A stretch of 64,000 nucleotides of DNA from the NCBI GenBank assembly GCA_023853785.1, contig JAJIRX010000685.1, forward strand, positions 62,001 to 126,000, written 5' to 3'. Source of the stretch: Psilocybe azurescens (lineage: Eukaryota > Basidiomycota > Agaricomycetes > Agaricales > Agrocybaceae). The notes beneath the pieces were generated by a model, which did not search any database, was not told the origin of the DNA, and worked only from the letters and a program-made list of their open reading frames with translations. This document shows, piece by piece, positions 51,801-63,449 of the stretch. Numbering within the stretch: the first letter of the stretch is position 1; each line of letters begins with the position of its first letter. The translations under genes were made by a program, and so were the position numbers.

Positions 51801-52644
51801 TTAATTGGCTGATTATCGCAGATCAAAGTCCTAATGGAATTTTCGATGAAGACTGCCTGATTTGTCTCAACTTCATAGTGATGCCGTTGATTATCCTAAA
51901 TCGGGACAGCCAGTAGCACAGTCACGAATCCCGAGACTGAAGCGCCGTATTAAACCAGACTGGAACGCTCCGGAAACAGTCAACCTTAATACCGGAGATT
52001 ATTACGAGAGTACTGCGGCAATTGGACGTCTCTTCCGGGCTATCGATCTACCGGTCGAACAGCTTAGGCACCAACCGAGTGCAGGACGCAGGAAGAGGAC
52101 GAAAGCAAAGCAGACTGATGATGGCGTGGAAAACGTACAAAACCTGCTCAATGGTTTGGATTTGAACGCTCAGAATCATGTTTTCCAAGTCGTGAAAGAA
52201 CGTGTTGAAGAGTTCATTGACACACAGAGTGCTTGGGGAGAAGACGCAATAGAATGTGTATCGGGGTTGTTTAGCCGATACACTTCTGAACTGCGAGGCA
52301 TTTGCGCAGCGAACACCCTGTCGCATGCTCGCGGTGCCCAAATTATCGGAGGAAGAAGCAGTCGTTGGGACAATTGTGCAAAAAGTTCGCAGCCACGAAA
52401 ACGAGCCGACGCGATGGCCAAATTGAGAGAGAGCACAGATACCCTAGTCCGGGGTGTGCGAGAGGAGTTGACTGGAGACGATCAAACAGACGATTATGAC
52501 CACCTTCAATGTGCATGGTTAGCTTGGGAATTAGCAGCTGCCCGTACAACAGCCTTCGGCGCTCAGAGTTTTGGTTGGATTGCCCTCGGCGCTATTTTTG
52601 AGGCAATTCGAGATATCGAAATGTTGGAAGAAAATCGCTCTTGA
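48876..52644 (+). CDS. Cellular RNA-dependent RNA polymerase (RNAi, QDE-1/Rdp1 type)
   Basis: Eukaryotic RdRP that makes double-stranded RNA from aberrant transcripts for Dicer in RNA silencing. Start MELYMSNLDWNFTRQQITET at 48876. Conserved blocks: IQFGWECRDYVFSIECEEQC, MDDYEYPVARRDIFSPSAM, VLRAYETKHHESFLRVSFVD, FDFLAYSQSALKEHAVW, YQFTDGVGTLSKDLAIEIW, IRMMGSKGMLSVDHKL, LPEFLP, and the catalytic CLGGGDLDGDVYNLI, with the DLDGD triad at 51554-51568. This barrel type is unrelated to viral polymerases. About 1,200 residues with few introns. Seven frame shifts are needed to follow the family: T run 49671-49674, 51184-51185, C run 51261-51263, G run 51305-51309, T run 51861-51863, A run 52340-52342 and A run 52380-52384. 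Ends 95 bp from the SmD2 stop. Confidence 0.92.
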
Positions 52645-52738
52645 TCTAGTTTCGAACGCTGAATGACAACAGTTACTACAAAAACCGACAAATGTATTAA
52701 TCCTAGCTCGCTACCAATTTTTTCATCTGTATAATGCA

Positions 52739-53345
52739 TTATGCCTGATTTCGTAAGACTGTTGACCATTAGTAAGCAAAACTGGACAAGGATCGATAAT
52801 AAAACTCACTCAAGATCACAGAATCACCTCTGACATACGCAGGGCTTGTGAGAAACGCGAGAAATGGTGGTAAGAAGGTTTGGCATTTACCTGAGGAACA
52901 TTTTGCTGATGAAACGATCTTTGTTGACTGGCTTCTTATTTTTTCCTTTGGGGATTTCTGTCCACATCTACACACGCTTTAGTCGCAATATTACTGGCAA
53001 TGAACGAGGTTATACACACTTCCTTCACGTTTTCAAGAACCTACATGATGATGATTAGTATGCAAATTACAGAAGACACCGGGGGATAAAGCCAACCATA
53101 TTGCTATGTCTGTCGAACGCTTTCACGCGAGCAAGCAGTTTCTTGTTGTTTCGGAGGGAGATAAGGACTTGGGCATGGTTTCTTACCGCCTGTTGCAAGA
53201 CAGACAAGGGCCCTTGAGAGATTTCGTGTTCTTCGAGTTGGCGCAACTGGGCTTCATCCAACTCGGACTTGGGAACATGCACATATTGACTAAAAAAGGT
53301 CAGCCCCGTATTTAATACATAAAAGACTTGAGACACCAGCCTCAT
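52739..53345 (-). CDS. SMD2: Small nuclear ribonucleoprotein Sm D2
   Basis: Core Sm-ring protein of spliceosomal snRNPs. Seen: [40 protein letters not shown], the Sm1 motif [20 protein letters not shown], then across introns [40 protein letters not shown], ending NQA at 52739-52741. Five or six exons, about 110 residues, unbroken. Homologues begin MSQY; here that requires a first coding exon of five bases (ATGAG, 53341-53345) and an intron 53290-53340 with a GC donor and AG acceptor. That 51-nt intron is itself open and in frame, so an unspliced form would carry 17 extra residues. Divergent from NOP7 across 172 bp. Confidence 0.92.
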
Positions 53346-53517
53346 GATGTTAGAATATGGGGTCTACCAAGGTTGGACACTGGGGACGCGAATTATATCA
53401 ACTGGGGCATGCAAGGCATGTAATTGGAAACAAAGCCAGTGCCAAACAAAAACTTTCGATCGACCAATTGCAAGGGCTCAAGAAAAAGTAACATTCTCTT
53501 GTTATACCTCTACAATA

Positions 53518-55577
53518 ATGGGTCGTCTACGAGTAAAAGGAAAGGCTGGCGCAGCAAAGAACTACACTACAAGAAGTGCCGCCGTCAAAAAACTCCAGTG
53601 CTCTCTCGCAGACTTCCGTCGGCTCTGCATTTTGAAGGGTATGTTTATTACATTCTGTTAATTAGACCCAACGTCTAACATATATTAGGAATATTCCCTC
53701 GGGAACCACGCAGCAGAAAGAAGGCCAACAAGGGCTCTTCTGCGCCTACTTCCTTCTATTACACGAAAGATATCGCATATCTCGCCCATGAACCTATCCT
53801 CAAGAAACTACGAGAACATAAAGCATTTGCCAAGAAGCTTTCTCGTGCACTAGGTCGAGGGGAATGGAGCAGCGCCAAAAGTCTGGAAGAAAACAAGCCT
53901 GTGTATCGTCTCGATCACATCATCAAGGAACGGTACGTCAGTCTTGTTTAATAGAATGAATTTTACTAACTTCTGCGACTTTTCTACTAGTTATCCCACA
54001 TTCATTGACGCCATAAGAGATATCGACGATGCATTGTGCATGGTCTTCTTATTTGCCTCTCTTCCATCGAATTCCCGCCTTCCTTCTGAACTCGTGGAAA
54101 ACTGTGCGAGACTCGCAGCCGAGTGGCAGTTATATGTCATGCATTCCAAGTCTCTCAGAAAAGTCTTTTTATCTATAAAAGGTGTCTACTATCAGGCAGA
54201 GATTATGGATCAGACTGTCACATGGCTTGTCCCATATCTTTTACACAAAATGTGAGTACTCTTGTCTCTTACTCTGTCCATATCCCCATCTAATAACCTG
54301 TGAAGGTCCCTGCCGACGTTGATATCCGCGTCATGCTCACCTTCTTGGAACTGTACCAAACGCTCTTAAGTTTTGTCTTTTTCAAGCTTTATACCAGACT
54401 CTGGATTGGTATATCCACCTCCTTTGGATGCCAAAAAGATGAAGATGGAGCTGGTGTCGATGCTTTTGATCTTCAGGACAACACACGGCAGTCTACCAAT
54501 AAAATGACCAAAGTAACCGAGGTGGATGGCCGTCAAATAACCAGTAAAGTTGTGCGACAGACAATCAAATCTATTGCCTCCGACGCCAATGCCGATGCTG
54601 CAGACGTGGATATGTCAAATCCTGAATCACTAGAAGCAGATGTAGAGGAAGAAGAATTTGTCCCCGTGCCTCAGCAACCGACAAAACAGTTACCGCCGCT
54701 CTTCCTACGCTTCAAACACTCTCAACTTTACCCCAAACATTATCAACCGGTCTTTTCTCTCCATATACATTTTTCCTTTCTCGAGAAACACCCCGCCCTA
54801 TTTTTGAGTTCGTTGTTCGTTCCTTTGGGGGTCGCATTGGCTGGCCTTCGTCTTCCGGAAGTGGATCACCGTATGATGAAACCGACCCAAGCATTACTCA
54901 TATCATCATTGACCGACCTCTTGTAGAGAAAGAGGAAACCACTGAACAGCGCGAACTTCGCCTGCGACGGAAAGTTTGTGCAACCTCAATGGATCATAGA
55001 CTGTATTAACGCAGGAAAAATTCTGCTTGAGGATACTTATGCCCAAGGCAAACCCTTGCCTCCCCATCTCAGTCCGTTCGGCGAATACGAAGGTGCCTAC
55101 ATCCCATCAGCTGATTCTGCCAACGTGGAAGCAATGGAAGACGAGGAGGAGGAGGAAGACAACGAAATGATTGCTGACGACGAAGATGACAAAACTCGTG
55201 ACATTCTAGAAGCTGTCACTGCTGCTGCAAGTGAAGAAACGTCACTAAGAGCTGCAGAACTAGCCGCGGAAGCTGCTGGTGTCGACTTCGGTGCTTTCGA
55301 GGCGACAGTCAAGAAGGCCAACAAGAGCCAGAGCAAAAGATCAAAGAATGATCCGATTGAAGAAGCCGAACAAGATATGAACAAGATGATGATGAGCAAC
55401 AAGCAGAAGGAAGCTATACGAGAAGATGAAATATAGCAACCAGAAAAAGGAGGCCGAGGTATGCGAAGTACCGGAAAAGTATTACATTATACTGAACTCC
55501 TCCTTTTCTAGCGGAACGATCTGGAGAGCAAGAAGAAGGAGCTCACCAAGCAGAAACGGAAAGAAGGACGCGCCTGA
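53518..55577 (+). CDS. NOP7: Pescadillo homologue Nop7 (ribosome biogenesis)
   Basis: Nucleolar factor of the PeBoW complex (Nop7-Erb1-Ytm1) needed for 27S pre-rRNA processing and 60S assembly. Seen: [20 protein letters not shown] at 53518; [80 protein letters not shown]; then [13 protein letters not shown], an acidic stretch, the BRCT domain ([20 protein letters not shown] to [14 protein letters not shown]), an acidic [16 protein letters not shown] tract and a basic C-terminus ending KEGRA at 55575-55577. About 600 residues. Frame changes are needed near T run 54239-54242, 54399, A run 54434-54438, about 54700 and 55409-55411. The pescadillo N-terminal and BRCT modules are both present. Confidence 0.93.
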
Positions 55578-55901
55578 CCAGTCTGAACACAGACGTAGTA
55601 AAAGTAGGATATATTATACATTTTTCCAAGTTGTTTGTAAGATTGTACGTACAAGACCCTCAAGAGGTGTGTCACTCTGTGTGTGTGAAATTTCGGGTCA
55701 CGTTTATCGGTGCGGTCAGCGGCCAGTGCGGCATCCGAGTTGAGTAATGTAATGGGACAAGAAAAGAACAACAGTACATATGTAGTACGACTTCGGTCAT
55801 TATTTCTCCATACCCATATCTGCCTTTTAGTTCTCTTCACCGATGATCTCCGGTCTTCATGCGCGCGATATCTAATTCGCACTATTTCATTTAACCCGTT
55901 A
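55578..55901. other. Intergenic with short GT repeats
   Basis: About 320 bp between NOP7 and the Sec7 gene, same strand. Contains short GT-rich runs around 55667-55686 in the probable NOP7 3' untranslated region. No exon supported. Confidence 0.45.
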
Positions 55902-58900
55902 ATGACACCTCCATCGTCATCAGTACGCCCCTTTCTGATCCCAGTGGAATCTCACATGTCTTCACCTAAAGCATCCAATGTTTCTGACGCTCACGATACA
56001 ACCTCCAATTCACCACCGCCGTACTCCCAGAGCTCTCGCTCACCATTGTTACTTGCCGAGATGACAACGACGCGGACCGAAACTGTGACGACCACAACTA
56101 CCGAAACAACAACCCATCTCTTCTCTTTACCTTACTGGAAAAAGCGAAATGGAGCACAGTCTTCAGCGTCGCAACGGAGCAGTATAGACAATCTTTCGTC
56201 ATCTATCGCATCCAAGGCACCAACCTACCCACCATTCATAGATAAAGCGTTACCGCCAACCCCACTAGAATCTCCCGACACATTTTTTTGCTACAGGTGG
56301 AAGTTGCAACAGTCGCGCATCAAGCGTACTTCCTCCTCCCATATATCGTTCAGACGGTGCGCTACCTCAGTCTCGGAAACTCAGCACTGGTACCCAGGCT
56401 GCTGCTGCTTTGGCTCACGCAGCGTTGGGTATAGGCCTACCCCACGTAGGTTTACCTCATTCATCGGCCTCCTTCCCTCGTCCCGAGGCAAGCACTATTC
56501 CCTTTGGGTCCCCGCCTCTCCTTCTTCTCCATCCCCGGGTATTCGAAGATCTAAAAGTTCTCACCGCATATTATCGAGGCGTGTTTCTGAAACCCAAGAA
56601 AACGTCAATGAACAACCGCGAACCGAACGTAGACAGCGAGGTCTTTCATTCAGCTCTACTTCTTTCCTCAACATCGGCAGTTCCGATGCCAGGGAAAGGG
56701 GAAAGACACAGAGCCGACTTCTGCTACTGCGGATTCTTACAAACAGGCTTCGAAACCTCTTACTCGCAAATCATCCTTTTGGAATAGAAGGAAAGGAACG
56801 GAGCCAGTGGAATCTATGAGTCCAGTGCAAGATAATTCCGTTGTATTGCTCCCTCCGCTTCCTCCAGTGCATCATGTTTCGCCCTTCGATATTCATGATT
56901 TCCCAGATGCCTCTTTAACTTCGCCTTTAAATGATCCCTCACTCAATTCAAATGACACTAATAGGAAACATGCAGAAAGCGTCCGTCCTTTGCATCCCAA
57001 TGTTTCTTCACCAGAAATTTATGATGTGTCTATATCATCAAGGTCTTGGCCAGTTTCTCAGCAAACAATACCCTCCAACGGGTTGACCGAATCCTTGCAG
57101 TCGAATGGTAATCCGGCCTCTCACTCAAGACCCAGGAGGCAAACAAGTACCCCGTTTCTTCACAGATTATCTCTGGGTGTATTCTCGTCTGGTGAATCTT
57201 CTCCGCCCTCTGGCCCAACTGCTATTATCCATCCTCAGTCAGCGACAACATTTTATGCCCCGACAACTCTGGTTCCCCGCAGACAGGAGACACCCATTCC
57301 CAGACCACTTGGTGGCGAAGAAGAGTCTCCCGAGTTATATCTATCACGCTTGAAAGATGCTGTCAGCAAATCAGAAGTCGCTGGAATCCTGGCCTCAAGG
57401 TAGTTTCCAGTCAGCTATCACTTTCCTTGATTACTGAATATTGATAGCTCTGATCCTTTTCACGCTCGCGCCCTTCGAGAATATGTCAATCAATTTGACT
57501 TTTTGGATATACCTCTTGACGTTGCTCTTCGAAAATTACTCATGGAAGTTGGACTTCCGCGAGAAACACAACAGATCGACAGAGTGATGGAAGCGTTTGC
57601 TTTTCGATATATGCAGTGTAACAGTGATATCTTTATTTCTGAGGGTATGCTGTATTTGACTATTATACGTGGCTGGGTATATTCAACAAACTTTACAGAC
57701 CACCCATATATATTGGCGTTCAGCTTGATCATGCTGCACACAGATGCATTCAATCCTTCGAACAAACGCAAAATGACGAAGCCCGATTATATCAAAAACA
57801 CCGAACTTCCTGGCATTCCAACAGAAGTTTTAGATGTAAGGTCCATTTCATCTCGCAGTGGCCATAAATAACTTTGTTTCCAGTGCTTTTTGATAACATT
57901 GTGTTTGCTCCCTTCATATTTATTGAGGATCCCGTTGACTTTAATGGCCAAACCGGTTTACTTCCCGACGTTACGCGTCCTTTGCCGCTCAGCACGCCCT
58001 CCTCGGCGGTGTCTGTTAATGGCCCTAGCTCATTCAAAATGGGCAATCGGGTTGATCCTTATTATTTGATTACGAATGTATGTATTTATCCATGTTATAT
58101 GGGTTGACCTCACATCTCGTTTAGAATCTGCTCGAACCATTAAGGGTTGATGTTAACTCTATGGTGCCGTTGGAAAACCCTTTCACCTATGAAGGAACAA
58201 ATGGTCCATGGGACGAACAGCAGCTACACCAAGCATTTGTTAACGCCAACGTTATAGAGATCGAGGCCCCCACAGCCAATAGAACAGTGTCATTATTTAC
58301 CCGGAGTCCCATTCTGAAGTCGACGTCCATGGTCTCGAGTAGTACCGGAGAGTCCTGTGACCCTACACAAACCGAAAGGCGATACGTGGAATTTGAAAAT
58401 CACAAAAGTGGGTGTACTCAACAGGAAAGATGATGTGACGGGAGGCGGTAGGAAATCTTCAAATCGAAAATGGAAGACTTGGACGGTCATCTTGACCGGA
58501 TCACAACTGCTTTTATTTCGTGACCTTGCTTGGGCTACGGCCTTATCGCAGTCTTGCGAATCCTCTTCGGAGCAGGTCATAACTCCTCCAAGTTCGGTAT
58601 TCAGACCCGATGAATCTTTCTCGGTCAAGGATGCAATTGCTGTTTATGACCAAACATATACGAAGGTATGGTTTTCCTTACTGACTTCTGCAGTAAACTG
58701 AGCGTAACGTGGACTAGCATGAATATGTGATGCGATTTGTCTTACCAGATGGTCGCCAGATTCTTCTCCAAGCATCTGACGCAAAAGACCTCAACGAGTG
58801 GATATCCAGGATTAATTATGCCAGTACCTTCAAGACCGCTGGAGTGCGAATGCGCCCGCTGGGATTATCTAGCGAAGATGCGCTCCTGACAGGCGTCGCA

Positions 58901-60070
58901 GCGGCAACATCTCACCTTCATGACATGCAAAAACACCCCAATATCTCTCGCGCTCGTTCTTGGGACTCTAACGCGCCGCGCGACCTTATGGAAATGCTGT
59001 CAGGACCTCCCCCTGATCGAAATACGCTCAAGCGGAGAGTTACTATGGTCAATGGAAGTGCCGACTTCGATCTTGACGTCCCTGTTTCCCCTGAAATTGA
59101 AGGAGCAGAACAATTTAAGGCTACATTCGACCGAGTGAAAGCAGATTTAGCTGCGGCATCTTGGCCATCGGACCATGAAACCTGGTTGCCAGAAGAAGAC
59201 GAAGCTAACAACGTATACGAATCTCCGATTGAATCTCCTGCGTCACTCGACAGCTCCAATTCTCGCCTTCCTTCGCGTTCTCAGATAATTCAATCCAAAA
59301 TACGCGAACTTGATTCGAAAATTGCAGCATCTCAACCTCAGCTTGATTCCGACGTACGTTTCATTCGAAATATTGCTATCCTTACGCCATTTCAAAAATC
59401 TACTCGTACAAGACTTGCCGCGTCAGTGCAAGGTGTGGCCAAGCGTATTACCCAACTTCGCTTGGAAATGGAAAAGTTGAAGTGTCATCGTGCTGTACTT
59501 CGTTGTGATCTTTCTTCGGAAGGGCGTTCATGGAATTACTCGAAGCAAGTCGCTTTACGAGTGGCCAAGAAGACCCTTCAAACTCGGCGTGCTCAAAAGG
59601 TTCCAACAATGACACTTGAGTTGCCCGACAGCCCAACATTGTCAACAGAGGACTCGTTACGGTTTTCGCCTCCAGTCTCTCAAAAACTAGATTCGTCCCC
59701 CTCCGATTCTTTCCATTCAGCTGTTGAGTCAGGTTTCGGATGGCCATCGTCTGAAGATCTTAATTTCCTTGCCACCAAAAACGACCCATCAAGACCAGAC
59801 CTCTCTCGGTCAAGCTCATCTTTTCCGAAAGAATGGACGAACAAGGGAAACCGTCAAAGATCGTCATCTCTGTCCTCGAATTCCAACCATATGTCCTCTA
59901 ATCATGGCCACGAGGTTACCGGTCGCATTTCGTCTGATACTCAAGAATGCGCCGAAGATGACCTAGCAGAGGAGTGGAACCGTACGAGATGCGCTCAACG
60001 CGTCTCTCTCATTCATGTACCGTCCAACATCATGATCACGACCAGACTAAAGAACTCATCAGGCTCTTAA
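55902..60070 (+). CDS. Arf guanine-nucleotide exchange factor, Sec7-PH (Syt1-like)
   Basis: Activates Arf GTPases in membrane traffic. N-terminal 450 residues are Ser/Pro/Thr-rich (start MTPPSSSVRPFLIPVESHMS at 55902). The Sec7 domain begins RLKDAVSKSEVAGILASR; the glutamic-finger motif is EVGLPRETQQIDRVMEAFAF with Glu present, followed by motif 2 HPYILAFSLIMLHTDAFNPS and NKRKMTKPDYIKNTELPGIP. A PH domain follows (LKITKVGVLNRKDD, RKWKTWTVILTGSQLLLFRD, VMRFVLPDGRQILLQASDAK, LNEWISRINYAS), then a coiled segment (KRITQLRLEMEKLKCHRAVL) and a Ser-rich tail ending at 60068-60070. The order Sec7-PH-coil matches yeast Syt1. Frame breaks at T run 56283-56289 and around 58345, among others in the disordered part. 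Confidence 0.88.
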
Positions 60071-60277
60071 TACATTAATATTCTCCCCGAAGACTGACAT
60101 TACTAAGACCTTAATTTATTCTTAATTGTTTATATAGCAGGGACATTGGATATCGTAGCCTACGTACTTTCTTGTTTATTTGAAACATGTCATTATTTGT
60201 AGAAATAAAACACTTTTCGCCTTCAACCATGCGTGTTCTATCCTGAGATCGGTAATAATGATGATTACTCGTGAATA

Positions 60278-60907
60278 CTATTTCCGCATGAGTAGATAGA
60301 CGGGGTCTCCGAGTACGATGCTGGTCATATGCCGAGATGAACCAGTCAAGGACATTAGCAGTCCTCCAAAAGAGATATATGCAGTCCTAAATAGAATCAG
60401 ATTTTTAAAGTCCTGGATGGAAGATAAGACAGCCTACACAATTTCTCCAGACTCTGAGTCGAATTTGTAGATCTTGGGTATATTCAGCCAATGTACAACC
60501 AAGAGGGATAAGTCATGAAACGCACCTTTCCGTACATCACGTAGTCGTACTCGTCCTCAAGACCTCTGCTACCTTTGCCATCTGGTCTCCAAACATCGCG
60601 TTCAGTGTCGTCGTCGGCAGCACCGTCAGTCTTGGATGGGCCTCCTCTAGCGAGAGATGAAGCCAAAGCCAGGGCGAAGTTTTGATCCTTTGCGGGGAAA
60701 TAACTCGACGTTGTAGTCCAACGTCAAGTCCATATCATAGTTTTTGAGTGGGCATACAACCTAGAAACTAGGCGCTGTGTAAAGAGCAGGTCATAGTAGA
60801 AATGAAGCAGGGAGAGCCGGACCTCTGTCAAACTTCTTTCCCTCCTTGTCGATAGCACTGATAGTGAATATGTCGTCAAACACAATGCTTGATACCGCAG
60901 CCGCCAT
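60278..60907 (-). CDS. RPB8: RNA polymerase I, II and III subunit Rpb8 (RPABC3)
   Basis: Common subunit of the three nuclear RNA polymerases. Seen: SSIVFDDIFTISAIDKEGKK near the N-terminus (start MAAAVS at 60907), VSRLYAHS, YDMDLTLDYNVELFPAKDQN, FALALASSLARGG, LEDEYDYVMYGK, YKFDSESGEIV and the C-terminal ISFGGLLMSLTGSSRHM and DPVYLLMRK, ending at 60278-60280. An acidic loop (DGAADDDTERDVWRPDGKGS) sits where the family has its variable insertion. Four exons, about 155 residues. One frame break: the T run 60741-60745 (plus strand) lacks a base before YDMDLTLDYN. Divergent from the next gene across 135 bp. Confidence 0.93.
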
Positions 60908-61042
60908 AGTGGTTGGAAGTTTGAATGAGATACATACATACTTGCAAACAAAATGATCTAGTCAAGGGAACCCGGCCCGGACATATAAATACACTCAGTG
61001 TCACTGGGCTCTCAGCTGAGCTACTACGACCCTTTGACTACG

Positions 61043-61824
61043 ATGCATTCACTTTTTGGAAGATACTTGCGTAACACACCGCGAATGAACACATCCGCGA
61101 AATGGGGCCTACGTTTTACCTCTTCCTCTTTTCTACTGCGTCTTCCTCCAGCCAGTGCTCCCCGAGAATCGCCCACGCCTATAGTGTTTGTCTCGGCGAC
61201 TTCTTGGGATGAGTCTTCGGACAGGTGGGCCCTGGCCTCTCGAGCAATTCTAAGGTTATTGCTCAAATGTACTGCCAGAATGACTTTTCTGTCAGCCATG
61301 TTGGCTGAAAAGGGCTTTACTTGTGTTCAAACTGATCTGAATGTCCCAGAATCCTCCATGGATAATTCGCAAGCGATGATGAAAGACTATGAATCTGGTG
61401 AATCTACTTTAAAAGGGCGAAAATTCTAAGTTGGATGCTGATTGAATATTCTGCAGAACTCTCCTCCGCAGTTCGCCTGTCTACAATCCCCTTTCCACCC
61501 GTTATTGTTGCCAGAGGATCGGCGTGTCTCATTGCCCAGACATACATTTCTTCCAATCCGGCTTCAGGCATGATTTTACTGTCCCCGCCAGTATCGAATG
61601 CTGAACTAGTGGAATGTTCCAAACTCCCCACACCTTTAACAGAGTTCGACTTTGAACCCAATTTCCCAATTGCTGTTATCGCCTCACCGGAGGAAGTAGA
61701 ACGTCTCCGCGAGAGGAACAGAATTTGCCAAACCCCGAATGTTGATGTTATCTCAGTCAAGGACATGGACGAATCACAGACGTTTGCCGAAATAGAGCTT
61801 TGGCTTGACAAGTGCGGAATGTAA
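61043..61824 (+). CDS. Alpha/beta-hydrolase-like protein of unknown function, possibly mitochondrial
   Basis: The N-terminus MHSLFGRYLRNTPRMNTSAK at 61043 is basic and lacks acidic residues, like a mitochondrial targeting sequence. Later come MLAEKGFTCVQTDLNVPESS, an intron just after KDYES, then ELSSAVRLSTIPFPPVIVAR, GSACLIAQTYISSNPASGMI, LLSPPVSNAELVE, FPIAVIASPEEVERLRERNR and QTFAEIELWLDKCGM with stop at 61822-61824. The order strand, small-residue turn (ARGSACLIAQ), then a later IAVIASPEE strand resembles an alpha/beta-hydrolase fold. The nucleophile elbow is not a clean GxSxG, so activity is doubtful. About 240 residues. The exon join around 61225-61290 is uncertain. Confidence 0.65.
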
Positions 61825-62133
61825 CGGCAAAGTCGAAGGAACGATCCTGCTATCCCTTGCTTCGTGCATCTTTTGGCGGCCGACAATCAATACTTGTCGC
61901 GTTGCATGGCATTTCTCCGAGCTTACTTTGACTCTCCATGCCCGCCTGACGGAGGAATTTGTTGTCGAGAGATCAGCCCTTGGGCTACTATCGTCTCGGA
62001 AAAGGTTATGTTGCCTTACGCGAGCATTGTCAGGCAACATTCCAATTGGCAATTATTGTGGCCATCTGGAATCGACCGAAGTTAGAAGACAATGTTTATA
62101 TCAGTGTTACAAAAACAATAACAGTATGAATTA
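61825..62133. other. Intergenic between convergent genes
   Basis: About 310 bp between the hydrolase-like stop and the MMM1 end. Short open frames on both strands do not resemble proteins. If the shorter MMM1 end (62205) is right, the gap extends to 62204. Confidence 0.45.
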
Positions 62134-63314
62134 TTACAAGTATGCTATGAAGCATTTAAGTATGGGCAGGGTATAATCTTTAAGGGGGAGTGTGAGCATC
62201 AAATTTACATGTTGAATCTTATGGCTGCTCCATCTTTTTTCCACATCCGTGACTGTAGTCAATCCAGGGAGAGCGACTTTCCATGACGCACGCGCAGCAA
62301 GAACCCGCCTGACCTGATGTTGGATAAGCTCGTGAAGCTTTGGCACGTTGGCTAGCTTGGCGCGACTACCCATAAGCGAAGTTGTCGTCAGGTCAAGCAC
62401 AAAATTTGGAGATATCATGAAAGTAAACATAGGCGAGATATCAGTCGTTGCTGGGGTCTGACACATATCTTTTTCAAGACAATGCTAAAGTAAGATACGA
62501 TATTTTTGAGGTTCGATATTGTTACTCACTGAAGACTTGAACTGTGATAAAGATATTGTGAGAGAAATGGGCAATCTAGCAAAAGAAGCTGTGGGGTAAT
62601 TGAAAAGATATGTTGTTGACAACGATAGAGATATCGTGTCTGTATATGAAGCGTCGAATTCTATCTGCTGCGACATTGAATGAGGATCACAGCGTAGGAA
62701 TAAAGATAAGCCCACATACCGTTGGTGTGCCCTCTTGTACCTGGTGAGTACGCGCATTATATAGCGATGGGGCTGACGAGCCAAGGTTTACTGAATGGAT
62801 AGTGATATGATCCTAGATGAAATGATCCCAAAGGTTAGAAACCATACCATCTGAATAAAGTGATCCAATATGCATACCACGAAGCCTACGGGTCGAATGG
62901 AGTTTGCATACGTTTCTATACGTTTCCGGGCGATCTCATCTCCCTCTATACCCTCGACATCATCTCGTAGTTTAGACCGGTACACGGAAACAACCTGAAA
63001 TCAAAAGTTCAGACGAGGCGAAAACACGGTCGACTTTGGGCAGGTTTCTTGCCTGTTGCAATATTGTATTGAACCATTCTGTAGATTCCGAAGCTTCGGG
63101 ATCATGTCCTGAAGGAGTTTTACGCGCCTGAAAGGTACGCTGTCGAAGGAACGCGTCGTTGTCAACCTGCTGGTGGTACGAAGCCGTCCGAAGTGGATCC
63201 TGGGAGGATTCCAGAAAGAGGTATTTGAGGATCATGCCCAGAAGAATGAGAATGGAGAGCTGGCCGATGATGAGGCCTTGTGTGAACGTAGGCTGGAAAA
63301 AGAGAGGAATGGCC
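62134..63314 (-). CDS. MMM1: ERMES complex protein Mmm1 (SMP domain)
   Basis: ER-anchored SMP-domain subunit of the ER-mitochondria encounter structure, which moves phospholipids between the two membranes. Seen: N-terminal PTFTQGLIIGQLSILILLGM with one membrane segment; SYHQQVDNDAFLRQRTFQAR; TEWFNTILQQVVSVYRSKLR; GDEIARKRIETYANSIRPVG; EFDASYTDTISLSLSTTYLF; FARLPISLTISLSQF; FVLDLTTTSLMGSRAKLANV; PKLHELIQHQVRRVLAARAS; KVALPGLTTVTDV. The intron after LQQ has a GC donor (GCAAGA). Start 63314 (MAIPLFFQP) is the first ATG; the open frame further upstream begins with GTG but contains EYIFTP, which homologues also have, so a small upstream exon is possible. The last 30 codons depend on an A run; one added base would end the gene at 62205. 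Confidence 0.9.
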
Positions 63315-63449
63315 ATGATCGTTGCTGGTGTAAATATGTACTCAATATGCCCAAGTACGACCCTTGAGTTTGTTATTTCAATGTGCACACGCCGGGATGA
63401 AGCATGTGTTAAAAATGTGATAAGATTAAGTAATCTTTACCTCTTTTCA

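Noticed and set aside
48876..52644. Viral or endogenous viral RNA polymerase
   Set aside because: The DLDGD motif and flanking blocks are those of the cellular RNA-silencing polymerase, and the gene has introns.
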